DNA of 64,000 bases from JAZBPO01 sp963691775 (GTDB lineage: Bacteria; Pseudomonadota; Gammaproteobacteria; Pseudomonadales; Azotimanducaceae). Below are positions 17,308 to 24,094 of this stretch, piece after piece (within the stretch, counting starts at the first letter, position 1; each line of letters opens with the position of its first letter). Where the stretch lies: NCBI GenBank assembly GCA_963691775.1, contig OY829369.1:4030001-4094000 (forward strand), given 5' to 3'. A program made the position numbers and the translations under genes. Below the pieces are notes generated by a model. The model saw nothing but the letters and a program-made list of their open reading frames with translations, ran no database searches and was not told the origin of the DNA.

Positions 17308-18080
17308 GTCAGCGATTGATCGCATGTCTCGACGTGCGCGACGGCAAGCTCGCCAAGAGCGTGAAGTTCGTCGATACGCAGGACATCGGTGATCCGGTCG
17401 AAAAAGCCCGGACATACTACGAAGACGGCCTAGATGAGCTTGTCTTTTATGACATCACCGCTTCCAGCGAACGTCGCAGCATCATGCTTGACGTGGTCGA
17501 GCGGGTCGCGGCGGAGGTGTTCATCCCGCTGTCGGTCGGGGGGGGCGTACGCTCCGTCGCCGATGCAACCGACCTGCGCCTTGCTGGCGCCGAGAAGATC
17601 AATGTGAACTCTGCTGCCGTGAAGCGGCCCGCGCTTATCGCCGAGTGCGCGGATGCCATCGGTGATCAGAACGTGGTCCTGTCCATGGACGTGCTTCGCG
17701 TCGAGCGATCTGCCGAGCTGTCCTCGGGTTACGAGATCGTCATCGACGGCGGACGCCGACGCATGGGGATCGACGCGCTTGCCTGGGCCAGGAGAGGGGT
17801 TGAACTCGGCGCCGGGGAGCTCGTCGTCAACTCGATCGATGCGGACGGCACGCGCGAGGGCTACGAACTCACCCTCACCAGGCTCATCTCCGATGCGGTC
17901 CGGGTGCCCGTGATTGCGTCAGGGGGCGCGGGCAGGCCCGAGCATCTGCATGAGGTGCTGACAGAGGGCCACGCAGACGCCGCGCTGGTGGCCTCTATGG
18001 TTCACTACGGCGATTACACGTGTTCCGGTCTCAAGCGCTATCTTGCGGACCAGGGCGTGAAGATGCGGATGCGCTGGTGA
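17301..18080 (+). CDS. hisF: Imidazole glycerol phosphate synthase, cyclase subunit HisF
   Basis: A 259-residue TIM-barrel protein. It carries both catalytic aspartates at standard positions, D11 (ACLDVRDG) and D130 (VLSMDV), plus DELVFYDITASS, PLSVGGGVRS and VPVIASGGAG phosphate-binding loops. With HisH it converts PRFAR and glutamine-derived ammonia to IGP and AICAR. It begins at a GTG inside the end of hisH, so the two subunits are translationally coupled. Its stop overlaps the slyX start. hisA, usually between hisH and hisF in relatives, is absent. Confidence 0.94.
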   Translation: MLSQRLIACLDVRDGKLAKSVKFVDTQDIGDPVEKARTYYEDGLDELVFYDITASSERRSIMLDVVERVAAEVFIPLSVGGGVRSVADATDLRLAGAEKINVNSAAVKRPALIAECADAIGDQNVVLSMDVLRVERSAELSSGYEIVIDGGRRRMGIDALAWARRGVELGAGELVVNSIDADGTREGYELTLTRLISDAVRVPVIASGGAGRPEHLHEVLTEGHADAALVASMVHYGDYTCSGLKRYLADQGVKMRMRW

Positions 18081-18289
18081 GCGGCGAAGCGGACGAGCGT
18101 ATTTCAGAACTCGAAGCGCGCTTTGCGTTTCTGGACGATCAGGTGCAAGCGCTTGATGCCCTCGTGACGGCGCAGCGCGACACGCTGGACGCACTGCGCA
18201 AGGAGCTGACCGAGGTCCGGGAAGCGCTCACTGCGCAACTGGCTGCCCTGGACACAGGCAGCCCTGAACCACCGCCCCCGCATTACTGA
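18077..18289 (+). CDS. slyX: SlyX family small coiled-coil protein
   Basis: A 70-residue protein, almost entirely one helix with heptad hydrophobics (ISELEARFAFLDDQVQALDALV...), ending in the PPPPHY tail characteristic of SlyX. Family function is unknown. It starts at GTG overlapping the hisF stop in a GTGA arrangement; the longer open frame upstream is hisF overlap. It is the last gene before a 383-bp non-coding stretch. Confidence 0.85.
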   Translation: MSGEADERISELEARFAFLDDQVQALDALVTAQRDTLDALRKELTEVREALTAQLAALDTGSPEPPPPHY

Positions 18290-18672
18290 TCGCATTCTGC
18301 GTGCTCACAGTCTGTTTGCTTTCCATTTTCATGGCGTTAATGCACTTATGAAAAAAGTGACGCGCGAGGCAAAATTCCAGCGGCGAGCGGTGCGTTTCTG
18401 GACTACGGTTGAGGCCGCGGGCGCCTGCCCGGCCGTCTGCGGACCGGCCCGCTCGGCGCTGTGTGCGGGCAGTTCTTCAGGCCGCGGGTGTACAAAGATA
18501 TAAAGCGGACGGGGGTTTGCCCCGCCGGCATTCGACTGAAGCCTAGATCGCCAGGTCGCCTCACCGGCTGAACCACCTGGCCTGCGTTACCGCTTCGGTC
18601 CCGAGGCCCATGCAGGGAGGCGTAGGGCGAGTCTGAACGCGGGTGCGTTCGAAGTGACGGGGACAATTCGGG
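18290..18672 (+). other. Non-coding leader region upstream of the histidine kinase, structured
   Basis: No gene is supported here. The first 80 bases are AT-richer than the surroundings and could hold the promoter. From 18425 several inverted repeats follow in series: CTGCCCG (18425-18431) with CGGGCAG (18466-18472), enclosing GGCCG/CGGCC; CGGGG (18510-18514) with CCCCG (18520-18524); and GCCAGGT (18550-18556) with ACCTGGC (18575-18581). Such a run suggests a folded 5' leader, a terminator for slyX, or both. It matches no riboswitch class whose conserved bases I know. Confidence 0.4.
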
Positions 18673-20526
18673 ATGAACATCATCAGGCAGATCTCCGCGG
18701 GCGCCACGACCCTGCTTGCGCTCGCACTGCTTGGCATTCTGTTGCTGGTCTCGACACAGCCCGGAGACAGCGCCGCCCGCAGGCTCGATCTTGCCCTTCG
18801 GCAGGCAAGCGAGCTCGCGCCGCGCATCGCGTCGATGTCTCAGAGCGTGGTCAGCGGATCGGCGCTTGCTGATCCAGAGGCGGCGCTGGGTGAGCTGGGG
18901 GGGGCGCTCGAGCGGCGCGTGTCGGTAGCACGCGACGCCTACGAAGAGTTGAAGCCTTCCTCTTTAGACACGCTGGGACGGTTTCGATCGCTTGCGGTCA
19001 CGTTTTTCGACTCGATAGATGCCTCAGCTCGAAATGACGCGGATCGTCGGGCCGAGCTCGCGGCGCTCGATGGCGCCGTGGACGTGTTTGGGCGCGCCAG
19101 CGATGGCGTCGTGAGCGCCTATGCACGCTGGGACGAGGCGCTGGCGCGTGTCACGCGCGACAGCCGTGCGCTTGTCGGCGATCTACGCTCTCGGGGCGCC
19201 TCCGAGCAGGCAGACCGGATCTTCGGCGGTGCCGAACAGCTGCGCGGCCTGCTGTCGGGCTCCACCGAACCCGGCGCAGAGATTGGTCAGATCATCGGCG
19301 AACTTGCAGCCCTCCCGGTGCCCGCCAGCGAAGAGGCGCGGCTCGGCGATCTCGTCTTTGCCATGCGGGATCTTGCGCCAACGCGGCGCGCACTGATTGC
19401 GTCGGTCAATGCGGTTTCGGCCAGCGAATTGCCTTTGTCGATTGCAGCCGCGCGCGACACCATTGCGGACGATCTGCTTGCGCGTGCCACGACCATCGAG
19501 CAGGCGCGAACTCTGCTCAATGTCTACACGGCGCTGCTGCTTGCCGCACTCATCTACTTCGCCATCCGTCTGCGTAGTTCCTACGCCGAGCTCAACGAGT
19601 CCTACGAGGTGCTTGAGGTCCGTGTGCAGGAGCGAACACAGGATTTGCTTCAGGCCAATGAGGACCTGAAGGAGTCACAGGTACAGCTCGTGCAGGCTGA
19701 GAAGATGTCTTCTCTCGGCCAGCTTGTGGCCGGCATCATGCACGAGATCAACACCCCGCTGATGTATGTGCGAAGCAATGTCGAGACGACGGAGGACAGC
19801 TCCCTCCGGCTCGCCGAAGACTTCGCGCCTGCCCTTGCACTTGCCCGGGAACTGCGTGAGCAGACGCCGGATCGCGAGGTTATGAACGCGCATCTCATGG
19901 CGGTGCGTCAGTCGCTTGATCCCAAGGAGATCGACATCTCGGTCGAAGAGATCTCTACGCTGTCCAAGGATACGCTCGAGGGTCTTGATCAGATCTCGGA
20001 GCTGGTGCAATCACTGAAGGATTTTTCTCGTATCGACCGCGCCGACGAGGACTGGTTCGATCTACGCGAGGGCCTCGAGCGCACATTGACCATCACCCGG
20101 AATCTGCTCAAGTATGGCGTCGAGGTCGTGCGTGACTTCGAGGACGTACCGAAGGTGCGCTGTGCTCCGTCCCGCCTGAACCAGGTGTTCATCAACCTGG
20201 TCACAAACGCCGTGCAGGCAATGGACGGCAAGGGTCGTCTGGAGCTGGGCACGCGATCGGTTGGCGACGCGGTTCTCGTTACGGTCAGCGACACGGGCTG
20301 TGGTATCCCCGCTGAGGATCTGCAGAAGATCATGGATCCCTTTTTTACGACCAAGCCGGTCGGCCAGGGTACGGGACTGGGATTATCGATTGTGCGTACG
20401 ATCATCGAAGAACACGGTGGACACCTCGATGTCGCGTCCGAGGCGGGCGTCGGCACCACTTTCAGCGTCACGCTGCCGATTGAGCGTGCCGCCATGCCTG
20501 CCAGCACGACCACGGAGGCCGCCTGA
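18673..20526 (+). CDS. Membrane sensor histidine kinase
   Basis: A 617-residue inner-membrane kinase. One membrane segment is at about 9-27, a roughly 255-residue helical periplasmic domain follows, the second segment is near 285-303, and a coiled coil (YEVLEVRVQERTQDLLQANEDLKES) leads to the dimerisation domain. The phospho-accepting residue is H357 in AGIMHEINTPL. The ATPase has the N box (INLVTNAVQAM), G1 (DTGCGIP), F box (DPFFTTKP) and G2 (GTGLGLSI). No PAS or HAMP motif is obvious. The sensor ligand is unknown. Its stop overlaps the start of the double-receiver gene by one base, so that protein is the likely partner. Confidence 0.92.
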   Translation: MNIIRQISAGATTLLALALLGILLLVSTQPGDSAARRLDLALRQASELAPRIASMSQSVVSGSALADPEAALGELGGALERRVSVARDAYEELKPSSLDTLGRFRSLAVTFFDSIDASARNDADRRAELAALDGAVDVFGRASDGVVSAYARWDEALARVTRDSRALVGDLRSRGASEQADRIFGGAEQLRGLLSGSTEPGAEIGQIIGELAALPVPASEEARLGDLVFAMRDLAPTRRALIASVNAVSASELPLSIAAARDTIADDLLARATTIEQARTLLNVYTALLLAALIYFAIRLRSSYAELNESYEVLEVRVQERTQDLLQANEDLKESQVQLVQAEKMSSLGQLVAGIMHEINTPLMYVRSNVETTEDSSLRLAEDFAPALALARELREQTPDREVMNAHLMAVRQSLDPKEIDISVEEISTLSKDTLEGLDQISELVQSLKDFSRIDRADEDWFDLREGLERTLTITRNLLKYGVEVVRDFEDVPKVRCAPSRLNQVFINLVTNAVQAMDGKGRLELGTRSVGDAVLVTVSDTGCGIPAEDLQKIMDPFFTTKPVGQGTGLGLSIVRTIIEEHGGHLDVASEAGVGTTFSVTLPIERAAMPASTTTEAA

Positions 20527-21593
20527 TGACTGCACAGGCCAAGATTCTCTTCGTTGACGACGAAGCTCGTGTCCTCACGGCTATGCGCGCCATGTTCCGT
20601 CGAGACTATGAAGTCCACCTTGCGAATTCTGGTGCGGAAGCGCTCGGCGTGTTGCGCGAGCACGACATCGACGTGGTGGTGTCTGATCAGCGCATGCCGG
20701 AGATGACCGGGGTCGAGATGCTCAAGGAGGCGCGCTCGATCGCGCCGAGGACGATGCGCGTGCTGCTTACGGGCTACGCCGACCTTGCGGCCATCGAGCA
20801 CGCGATCAATGAATCCGAGGTCTTTCGCTACCTCATGAAGCCGTGTCCGCGAGAGCAACTGCGTGAGGTCGTCTCGCTTGCTGTGGAAGCCTCGCGGATA
20901 TCCGAGGCGCCGGTGGTCGAACAACCGGTGGACGACTTCGTCGAGACCCGCTTCGACCCGCATGCCACGGCGTCCATGCCGGCAATCAGCGCAGAGGCGG
21001 TGAATGCAGCCGCGTCGCCGCAGCCTCCGACGCCGGTGCAGGAGGATGTCGGCTTCCTCGTTCTGTCCCGGGACGACGAGCTTGTCGCTGGCGTAAACGA
21101 TGCGATCGGCCAAGCGCAAACGATCCATCGCGCGCACGACCTGGAGCAAGCGGTCTCGGTGCTGCGGGGGCATCCGGTGGGTGTTGTCGTCACCGATCTT
21201 GCGGTGGACGAACAGGCAATCACGGCACTCACGTCGGAGCTCAGGCGGCAGGTGCCGGAGCTGGTCACGATCGTTGCCAGTGAGCGCTCCGATGCGCACC
21301 TGATGATCGAACTGATCAACCGCTCTCAGGTCTTTCGCTTCCTGCTCAAGCCGCTTTCCGTAGGCCAGAGCCGCATCTGGCTCACTTCGGCCGTGTCACG
21401 CCACCGCGAACTGCTCAATCGGCCCGGTGTTGTCCGGCGCTATCAGGTGCAGACGGTTCCGGAAACTGAATCGCTGCCGGCTTCGCCGCCTGCGGGAACG
21501 ACGCGTTCCGGCGAATCGGCAGAGTCTGGGGCAAGCGTGCTCGGGCGGCTGATGGGTAGCATTCGAGGCCTTCGCAGTCGCATTGCGGGCTGA
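20526..21593 (+). CDS. Stand-alone response regulator with two receiver domains
   Basis: A 355-residue protein without DNA-binding or enzymatic output domain. Receiver 1 (5-125) is complete: acidic pair in LFVDDEA, phospho-acceptor Asp in VVSDQRMPEMTG, Thr in VLLTGYADL and Lys in YLMKP, resembling HupR/HoxA-type receivers. Receiver 2 (about 178-300) is divergent: the acidic pair is displaced (LSRDDEL) and LLTGY is replaced by IVASERSD, though Asp (VVTDLAV) and Lys (FLLKP) remain. The C-terminal 50 residues look disordered. It is coupled to the kinase gene and precedes a TonB-C/TPR gene. It may act through protein-protein interaction. Confidence 0.9.
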   Translation: MTAQAKILFVDDEARVLTAMRAMFRRDYEVHLANSGAEALGVLREHDIDVVVSDQRMPEMTGVEMLKEARSIAPRTMRVLLTGYADLAAIEHAINESEVFRYLMKPCPREQLREVVSLAVEASRISEAPVVEQPVDDFVETRFDPHATASMPAISAEAVNAAASPQPPTPVQEDVGFLVLSRDDELVAGVNDAIGQAQTIHRAHDLEQAVSVLRGHPVGVVVTDLAVDEQAITALTSELRRQVPELVTIVASERSDAHLMIELINRSQVFRFLLKPLSVGQSRIWLTSAVSRHRELLNRPGVVRRYQVQTVPETESLPASPPAGTTRSGESAESGASVLGRLMGSIRGLRSRIAG

Positions 21594-21624
21594 GGCAAAG
21601 GTTCGGGCCGAAGGAGGTGGAAGG

Positions 21625-23019
21625 GTGACAACAGTAGCGTCATCGGTCGCAGACACGGACATGCGCGCGGGCGGCGGACAGAGCCTCATCTCGAACTTCG
21701 CCCTCGCTTCCCTCGTCGTGATCGTCGGTGTGCTGGCGTCCTGGGTTGCCGTAAAGCGAGCGGGCGATGTCGGTGCCCAGGTCACTGCGGATCTGACCCT
21801 CGATGATCTCCCGACCACGGTGCTCGCGAATCGTGGCTCCGCGGGGGCCGTGACGCTGGTGGAGCGCGGTGATCTTGCGTTCGCGGCGGGGCGCGTCGTC
21901 GAGCCCCGTTTCGATAACGCACTCTATTTCTACCGACAGGCGCTGGAGCAGAACGGCGCAGATGCGCTCGCTGCAGCCGGCATGGAGCGGGTGCTTGCAT
22001 GGCTGCAGGGAGAACTCGATGTCGCGATCGCCGGCCAGCAGCTCGACCGTGCCGATGGGCTTGCCGCGGTGATCGCCGAAATCGACCCTGAGAACGCGGA
22101 GCTGACCTCGCGGATGGCGGGCGTTGGCCAGATGCGTGAGCTCACTGCGCGCGGTCAGCGCCAGCTGGCGGCTCGCCAGTACATGCAGGCTGCGGGAACT
22201 TTCCGGACCTTGCTCGGGATTGACGCTGCGAATCGGGACGCGCGAGCAGGCCTTGCGAGCGCCGTGGGCGCACTGATCAATGCAGGCATGCTCGCAGCCA
22301 ACAGCGGCGATCTAGAGACCGCACGCGATCGCCTCGATCAGGCGCGGCGCGCCGATCCGAACGCTTCCGGCATCAGCACCCTCAGCGATCGTATCGAAAC
22401 CGTTGGCAGCGCCCCGATCGTATCTGGGCCCGAGGAACTCGTTGCCGAGGCGCGCGCAGCGATCGATGGCGGCCAGGTGTTTGGCGTTGATGCGGGCGAT
22501 GCGTTCGCCATCATTGCTGCCATCAATCGCGGCTGGCCGGGTGACCCGGTGGTGCCCGAACTACGTCGTGACGCCCGCGCGCGTCTCGTAGAGCTCGGCC
22601 GAAGCGCCGTGGCATCCGAGGATCTCGCGGCCATGCGGCGCGTCGTGGAGCGCGCTGACGAGCTGGGTCTTGATCCCGCGCTTTTCGGTGATCTTGGCGA
22701 TGAACTCTCCTACCGCGCGTACATGGCTGATTTCGAGAGCGGGGGCGGCCGTATCTGGCGAATCTCAGAGCTTACGCCGACGACGCAGCAGTCACCGGAG
22801 CTCGGCCGCCGCGCGGCTCGCCTGAGCGGCTACACGGATGTTGAGTTCACGATCGATCGAGAGGGTCGCGTCATCGAAGCAGGCATCCTCTCTTCGACCT
22901 CGACGGCTTTCGAGGGGCCGAGCCTTGAAGCGATCCAGGGCTGGCGTTTCGAGCCTGTCGTAGTCGGTGGTCGCGCGGTGCCGGCGCAATCGGTGATGCG
23001 CTTCTCCTTCGTCAACTGA
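21625..23019 (+). CDS. Membrane-anchored TPR-like protein with TonB C-terminal domain
   Basis: A 464-residue protein. It has a short cytoplasmic N terminus, one membrane anchor (about 22-42: LISNFALASLVVIVGVLASWVAV), a periplasmic helical region with TPR-like repeats (roughly 85-370) and a C-terminal TonB-type domain (SGYTDVEFTIDREGRVIEAGIL ... WRFEPVVVGGRAVPAQSVMRFSF). The proline-rich spacer of classical TonB is missing. The GTG at 21625 is chosen because AAGGAGGT (21611-21618) precedes it; the open frame back to 21583 overlaps the regulator gene. It is last in the kinase/double-receiver unit. No exbB or exbD is nearby. Possibly links envelope state to the sensor; this is inference. Confidence 0.75.
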   Translation: MTTVASSVADTDMRAGGGQSLISNFALASLVVIVGVLASWVAVKRAGDVGAQVTADLTLDDLPTTVLANRGSAGAVTLVERGDLAFAAGRVVEPRFDNALYFYRQALEQNGADALAAAGMERVLAWLQGELDVAIAGQQLDRADGLAAVIAEIDPENAELTSRMAGVGQMRELTARGQRQLAARQYMQAAGTFRTLLGIDAANRDARAGLASAVGALINAGMLAANSGDLETARDRLDQARRADPNASGISTLSDRIETVGSAPIVSGPEELVAEARAAIDGGQVFGVDAGDAFAIIAAINRGWPGDPVVPELRRDARARLVELGRSAVASEDLAAMRRVVERADELGLDPALFGDLGDELSYRAYMADFESGGGRIWRISELTPTTQQSPELGRRAARLSGYTDVEFTIDREGRVIEAGILSSTSTAFEGPSLEAIQGWRFEPVVVGGRAVPAQSVMRFSFVN

Positions 23020-23124
23020 GTAGGCCCGGCGGACTTCGCAGGTCCCACCGCCTTGCCGGCGCTGGTCCAGGACGCTCCTGCTGCGGTTCGCTAACATCGC
23101 GGGCCCGCCGCACAGGAGCGCGTC

Positions 23125-24090
23125 ATGAAAGCCATCGAAATCCAGGGCGATCGCCTCGCCTGGACGGACGTTGAGGCCCCGACCCCGGGCGTCGGCGAGA
23201 TTCTCATCCGCAACCACGCCACCGCCGTGAATCGCGCCGACCTTGTTCAGCGTGCGGGCGCCTATCCGCCGCCCCCCGGCGCAAGCCCCATCCTTGGTCT
23301 TGAATGCGCAGGCGTTGTCGAAGCGGTGGGTGAGGGCGTCGGCCGCTACGCTGTTGGTGACGAGGTCTGCGCATTGCTCGCCGGCGGCGGTTATGCGGAA
23401 TACGTCGTGTGCCCGGCGGGTCAGGCGCTCCCGATTCCTGCGGGCGTCACCATGGCCGATGCCGCAGCATTGCCCGAGGTGTTCGCCACGGCCTTTCTGA
23501 ATCTCTACATGGAGGCGGGCGCAAAGGTTGGCGAGCGCTTCCTGCTCCACGCCGGAGCGAGCGGCGTCGGTACGGCCGGCATCCAGCTCGGTCGTGCCTT
23601 CGGTAATCCTGTCTGGGTAACGGCCGGATCGGACGATAAGATCGCGCGCTGCGTCGAACTCGGCGCGCAGGCGGGCCATGTCCGCCATGCGGGCTCCTTC
23701 GTCGAATCGGTTCAGGCGTGGACGGACGGTGCCGGCATGGACGTGATTCTCGATCCCGTCGGCGGTGCCTACCTCGGCGACAACATGGCGTCGCTCGCAA
23801 TAGACGGTCGACTGGTGATCATCGGTTTGATGGGCGGCGCGAAGGCCGAACTGCCGATCGGCATCGCCATGGTGAAGCGTTTGCGTGTGATCGGCTCGAC
23901 CCTGCGGGCGCGGGCCGTTGCCGCCAAGGCGCAGGTGATGGATCGGCTCGAGCAGGACGTCTGGCCGCGGATCGCCGACGGTACCATCGCGCCGATCGTC
24001 GAGGCGCGCATGCCGATCACCGAAGCCGAAGCGGCCCACGCGCTCATCGCAAGTGACGCCACCTTCGGCAAGGTGCTGCTTATGCTCTAG
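23125..24090 (+). CDS. NAD(P)H quinone oxidoreductase, PIG3 family (MDR superfamily)
   Basis: A 321-residue zinc-free medium-chain dehydrogenase/reductase. It has a GroES-like N-terminal domain (AVNRADLVQRAGAYPPPPGASPILGLECAG), a Rossmann domain with the nucleotide loop HAGASGVGTAGIQLGRAFG, and MDVILDPVGGAYL and GRLVIIGLMGG as in PIG3/QOR proteins. The protein probably reduces quinones with NADPH in the cytosol; physiological substrate unknown. CAGGAG precedes the ATG. It converges on valS with four bases between stop codons. Confidence 0.88.
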   Translation: MKAIEIQGDRLAWTDVEAPTPGVGEILIRNHATAVNRADLVQRAGAYPPPPGASPILGLECAGVVEAVGEGVGRYAVGDEVCALLAGGGYAEYVVCPAGQALPIPAGVTMADAAALPEVFATAFLNLYMEAGAKVGERFLLHAGASGVGTAGIQLGRAFGNPVWVTAGSDDKIARCVELGAQAGHVRHAGSFVESVQAWTDGAGMDVILDPVGGAYLGDNMASLAIDGRLVIIGLMGGAKAELPIGIAMVKRLRVIGSTLRARAVAAKAQVMDRLEQDVWPRIADGTIAPIVEARMPITEAEAAHALIASDATFGKVLLML

Positions 24091-24094
24091 GGCT

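Noticed and set aside
21625..23019. Calling the TonB-C protein a genuine TonB energy transducer
   Set aside because: It lacks the proline-rich spacer, has a long TPR-like insert and no exbB/exbD nearby; only the C-terminal domain is TonB-like.
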